64,000 bases of DNA from Arthrobacter sp. TMP15. GTDB taxonomy: Bacteria; Actinomycetota; Actinomycetes; Actinomycetales; Micrococcaceae. Numbering within the stretch: position 1 is the first letter of the stretch; each line of letters opens with the position of its first letter. The stretch covers positions 2,294,001-2,358,000 of the forward strand of contig NZ_CP154262.1 in the NCBI RefSeq assembly GCF_039529835.1, written 5' to 3'. Both the position numbers and the translations under genes were made by a program. This document shows, one piece after another, positions 62,558-64,000 of this stretch. The notes beneath the pieces were generated by a model. It was not told the origin of the DNA and searched no databases. It saw only the letters and a program-made list of their open reading frames with translations.

Positions 62558-63478
62558 TTGATCGCCCATGACTTACCGGCCCCAGTTTGCCTAACCGTAG
62601 ACGCAAAGACTGTTCTTATCGCCGCCCCCTCAGTCAACGACCATATTGGCCGCGTCATACGGACGACAAATCAATTTTACGAGGCGGAACTCTTGGCGGT
62701 CGTGGGCGCTCTCCTCAAGCCGGGCGATCTCGTCGTTGACGCAGGTGCGAATATTGGGAATCATTCCCTCTACTTTGCAGGAATTCGTGGCTGCAAAGTG
62801 GTCGCATTCGAACCGATTCCCCAGACTGCTAAAGTCCTCAAGCACAATATTGAAATCAATTTCTTAGACGAGCTAATCGAGCTGCGTAATCGTGCTTTGG
62901 GAGCCACCCGAGGCAACGCGGTTCTTGATGCCTACGACGAAAATAATGTCGGTGCCGCGAGACTGACTTCGCGACCAGGACTACATTTCGAAGCAAAATT
63001 CGTGGTTAGCACTCTCGATGAAGAATTCTTTAGTCAAACCATCCGACTCTTAAAAGTTGATGTCGAGGGCATGGACTTGGAGGTTCTCGAGGGTGCGCAG
63101 GCCATCATCAACCGCGACCGCCCTATAATTACCTGCGAGGCTGCAACCGAAACCAGTCGAGGTCGTCTCCTAGATTGGGCTGCAGCTACTGGCTACACCT
63201 GGGTTGGAACATACTGTGCTACAGCGACCTTGATCTTAGCACCAAATGAAGTCGACCGCCGAAACGATATTGAGTTGATCCGTAGCGCCCAGGCCCGATC
63301 TTCATCTCTAAGGACCACAGATCTTGAGGCGCGGCTCCTACGCTCAAATCGATATACAGAACGGCTTCATCGCGAAGCTCTCGCACTCAACGATGAACTG
63401 ACTCTAAAACTGGAGAGTCTTCACCAGCAGGTTGAAGGACTCGAAGCCCGAATGAAGGATGGAATTAGGCGTGATTAG
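62558..63478 (+). CDS. FkbM-family methyltransferase
   Basis: FkbM-type enzymes methylate sugar or polyketide hydroxyls with S-adenosylmethionine. The 306-residue protein has the cofactor motif VVDAGANIGNHSLYFAG near residue 60 and FEPIPQTAKVLKHNI. The family motif RLLKVDVEGMDLEVLEGAQ follows. The C-terminal 60 residues form a likely coiled coil (ALNDELTLKLESLHQQVEGL). The TTG start has GGAG 7 bp upstream. It follows the IS element and precedes the last gene by overlap, so the glycan region continues past the transposon. Confidence 0.87.
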   Translation: MIAHDLPAPVCLTVDAKTVLIAAPSVNDHIGRVIRTTNQFYEAELLAVVGALLKPGDLVVDAGANIGNHSLYFAGIRGCKVVAFEPIPQTAKVLKHNIEINFLDELIELRNRALGATRGNAVLDAYDENNVGAARLTSRPGLHFEAKFVVSTLDEEFFSQTIRLLKVDVEGMDLEVLEGAQAIINRDRPIITCEAATETSRGRLLDWAAATGYTWVGTYCATATLILAPNEVDRRNDIELIRSAQARSSSLRTTDLEARLLRSNRYTERLHREALALNDELTLKLESLHQQVEGLEARMKDGIRRD

Positions 63479-64000
63479 CGGCCAAGCACCAGAACGAGAC
63501 TACTCGCGATGGACTAACCAAAAACACTTGGTGTGGAGTAGCGCCGAGAACTTCTTCCGAGACTCTAAATTCGCCGACGGAATCCATACGCTCAAATTTG
63601 GTGATGGAGCAGAACTCGACATAATGCTGAGGGGTCTAAATTCCCAGTCTCAACTGGCCGTACCCGTGTTCTTCTCTGGGGCAGTACAAGACAGAGCACG
63701 AAAATCCGGACCATTCTTCTCAGGGGAAACGATTGCGCACGAACTTTCCATCCCTTTCATTTCCATAGCTGATCCCGGCTTGGAAATCGATGGCTCCACC
63801 CATATCGCCTGGTATGCAGGAAGTCTTGAGTTCGATGTGGTAACTGCTATTTCTAGTTTGCTTGAATCGATCGCAACACGTCTTGATCGGGAGCTTCTCC
63901 TAATCGGCGGATGCGCCGGAGGATTCGCTGCAATTCTTTTCGGCACTATCCTCGGTGATCGTGCGTCAGTACTGGCTTGGAATCCCCAAACAGACATCTT
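63459..64000 (+). CDS. Alpha/beta-hydrolase-like protein of the glycan region, partial
   Basis: This frame is open from 63459 to the window edge (180 codons, no stop). The ATG overlaps the FkbM gene by 20 bp; a GTG at 63471 is an alternative start. A motif LLIGGCAGGFAAILFGTIL resembles the nucleophile elbow of alpha/beta hydrolases (GxSxGG), but with cysteine where serine is usual. The N-terminal part (WTNQKHLVWSSAENFF; FGDGAELDIMLRG) is not recognised. Relatives in glycan clusters are poorly described, so the role is open. Codon use is like the FkbM gene. Confidence 0.7.
   Translation, partial: MELGVISGQAPERDYSRWTNQKHLVWSSAENFFRDSKFADGIHTLKFGDGAELDIMLRGLNSQSQLAVPVFFSGAVQDRARKSGPFFSGETIAHELSIPFISIADPGLEIDGSTHIAWYAGSLEFDVVTAISSLLESIATRLDRELLLIGGCAGGFAAILFGTILGDRASVLAWNPQTDI

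Overview
The window is a piece of a chromosome from a high-GC Gram-positive bacterium of the Micrococcaceae (Arthrobacter-like). The evidence is the actinobacterial order of the housekeeping genes, frequent GTG/TTG starts, an OleBC fusion, a DUF2469 gene beside rnhB, and a P-II/Amt pair next to ftsY. Genus and species cannot be fixed by eye.

Layout. (1) 1-3,939: choline-to-betaine genes on the minus strand (betT, betB, start of betA). (2) 4,086-9,679: the translation/secretion block on the minus strand, read as rpsP, KH protein, rimM, trmD, rplS, two type I signal peptidases, rnhB, DUF2469. (3) 10,013-20,120: ffh, glnB-amtB and ftsY on the minus strand, with small accessory genes (an unknown protein, a GNAT enzyme and an alpha/beta-hydrolase-fold protein lacking the usual serine) and two plus-strand genes, a glucose-6-phosphate dehydrogenase paralogue and an MFS exporter. 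(4) 20,239-23,880: smc. (5) 24,134-34,942: a plus-strand block with oleA-oleBC-oleD (head-to-head long-chain olefin synthesis), a large LuxR-type ATPase regulator, an MpaB/DUF2236 oxygenase and a membrane-anchored glycerophosphodiesterase. (6) 35,006-45,965: mutM, rnc, rpmF, DUF177, coaD, rsmD, recG, a DAK2 protein and thiL on the minus strand, interrupted at 38.6-41.1 kb by plus-strand genes. (7) 46,122-53,398: a GNAT enzyme, hutU, an arsenic locus (ArsC fused to a flavoprotein, and an ACR3 pump, behind two ArsR-type operators but with no arsR), and nhaA. (8) 53.4-56.8 kb: a decaying stretch with a nucleobase permease relic and a frameshifted GH79-like glycosidase. (9) 56.9 kb to the end: a cell-surface glycan region (YdcF-like protein, tail-anchored protein, UDP-GlcNAc 2-epimerase, an AT-rich glycosyltransferase-like gene, an ISL3 transposon, an FkbM methyltransferase and a hydrolase-like gene running off the end).

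The core genes form a conserved minus-strand chain (recG-rsmD-coaD-DUF177-rpmF-rnc-mutM-smc-ftsY-amtB-glnB-ffh-rpsP-KH-rimM-trmD-rplS-lepB-rnhB) split by modules that are mostly on the plus strand. Intergenic DNA is rich in dyads and short repeats. They include a dispersed 20-24 bp motif (seven copies at four loci), 15-bp tandem repeats at three loci, and large palindromes at the ends of convergent genes. The most unusual items are the ArsC-flavoprotein fusion, the dispersed motif family, the ISL3 element with 98-bp inverted ends, and the region where every inferred frameshift is a one-base loss. No tRNA, rRNA or CRISPR array was seen.
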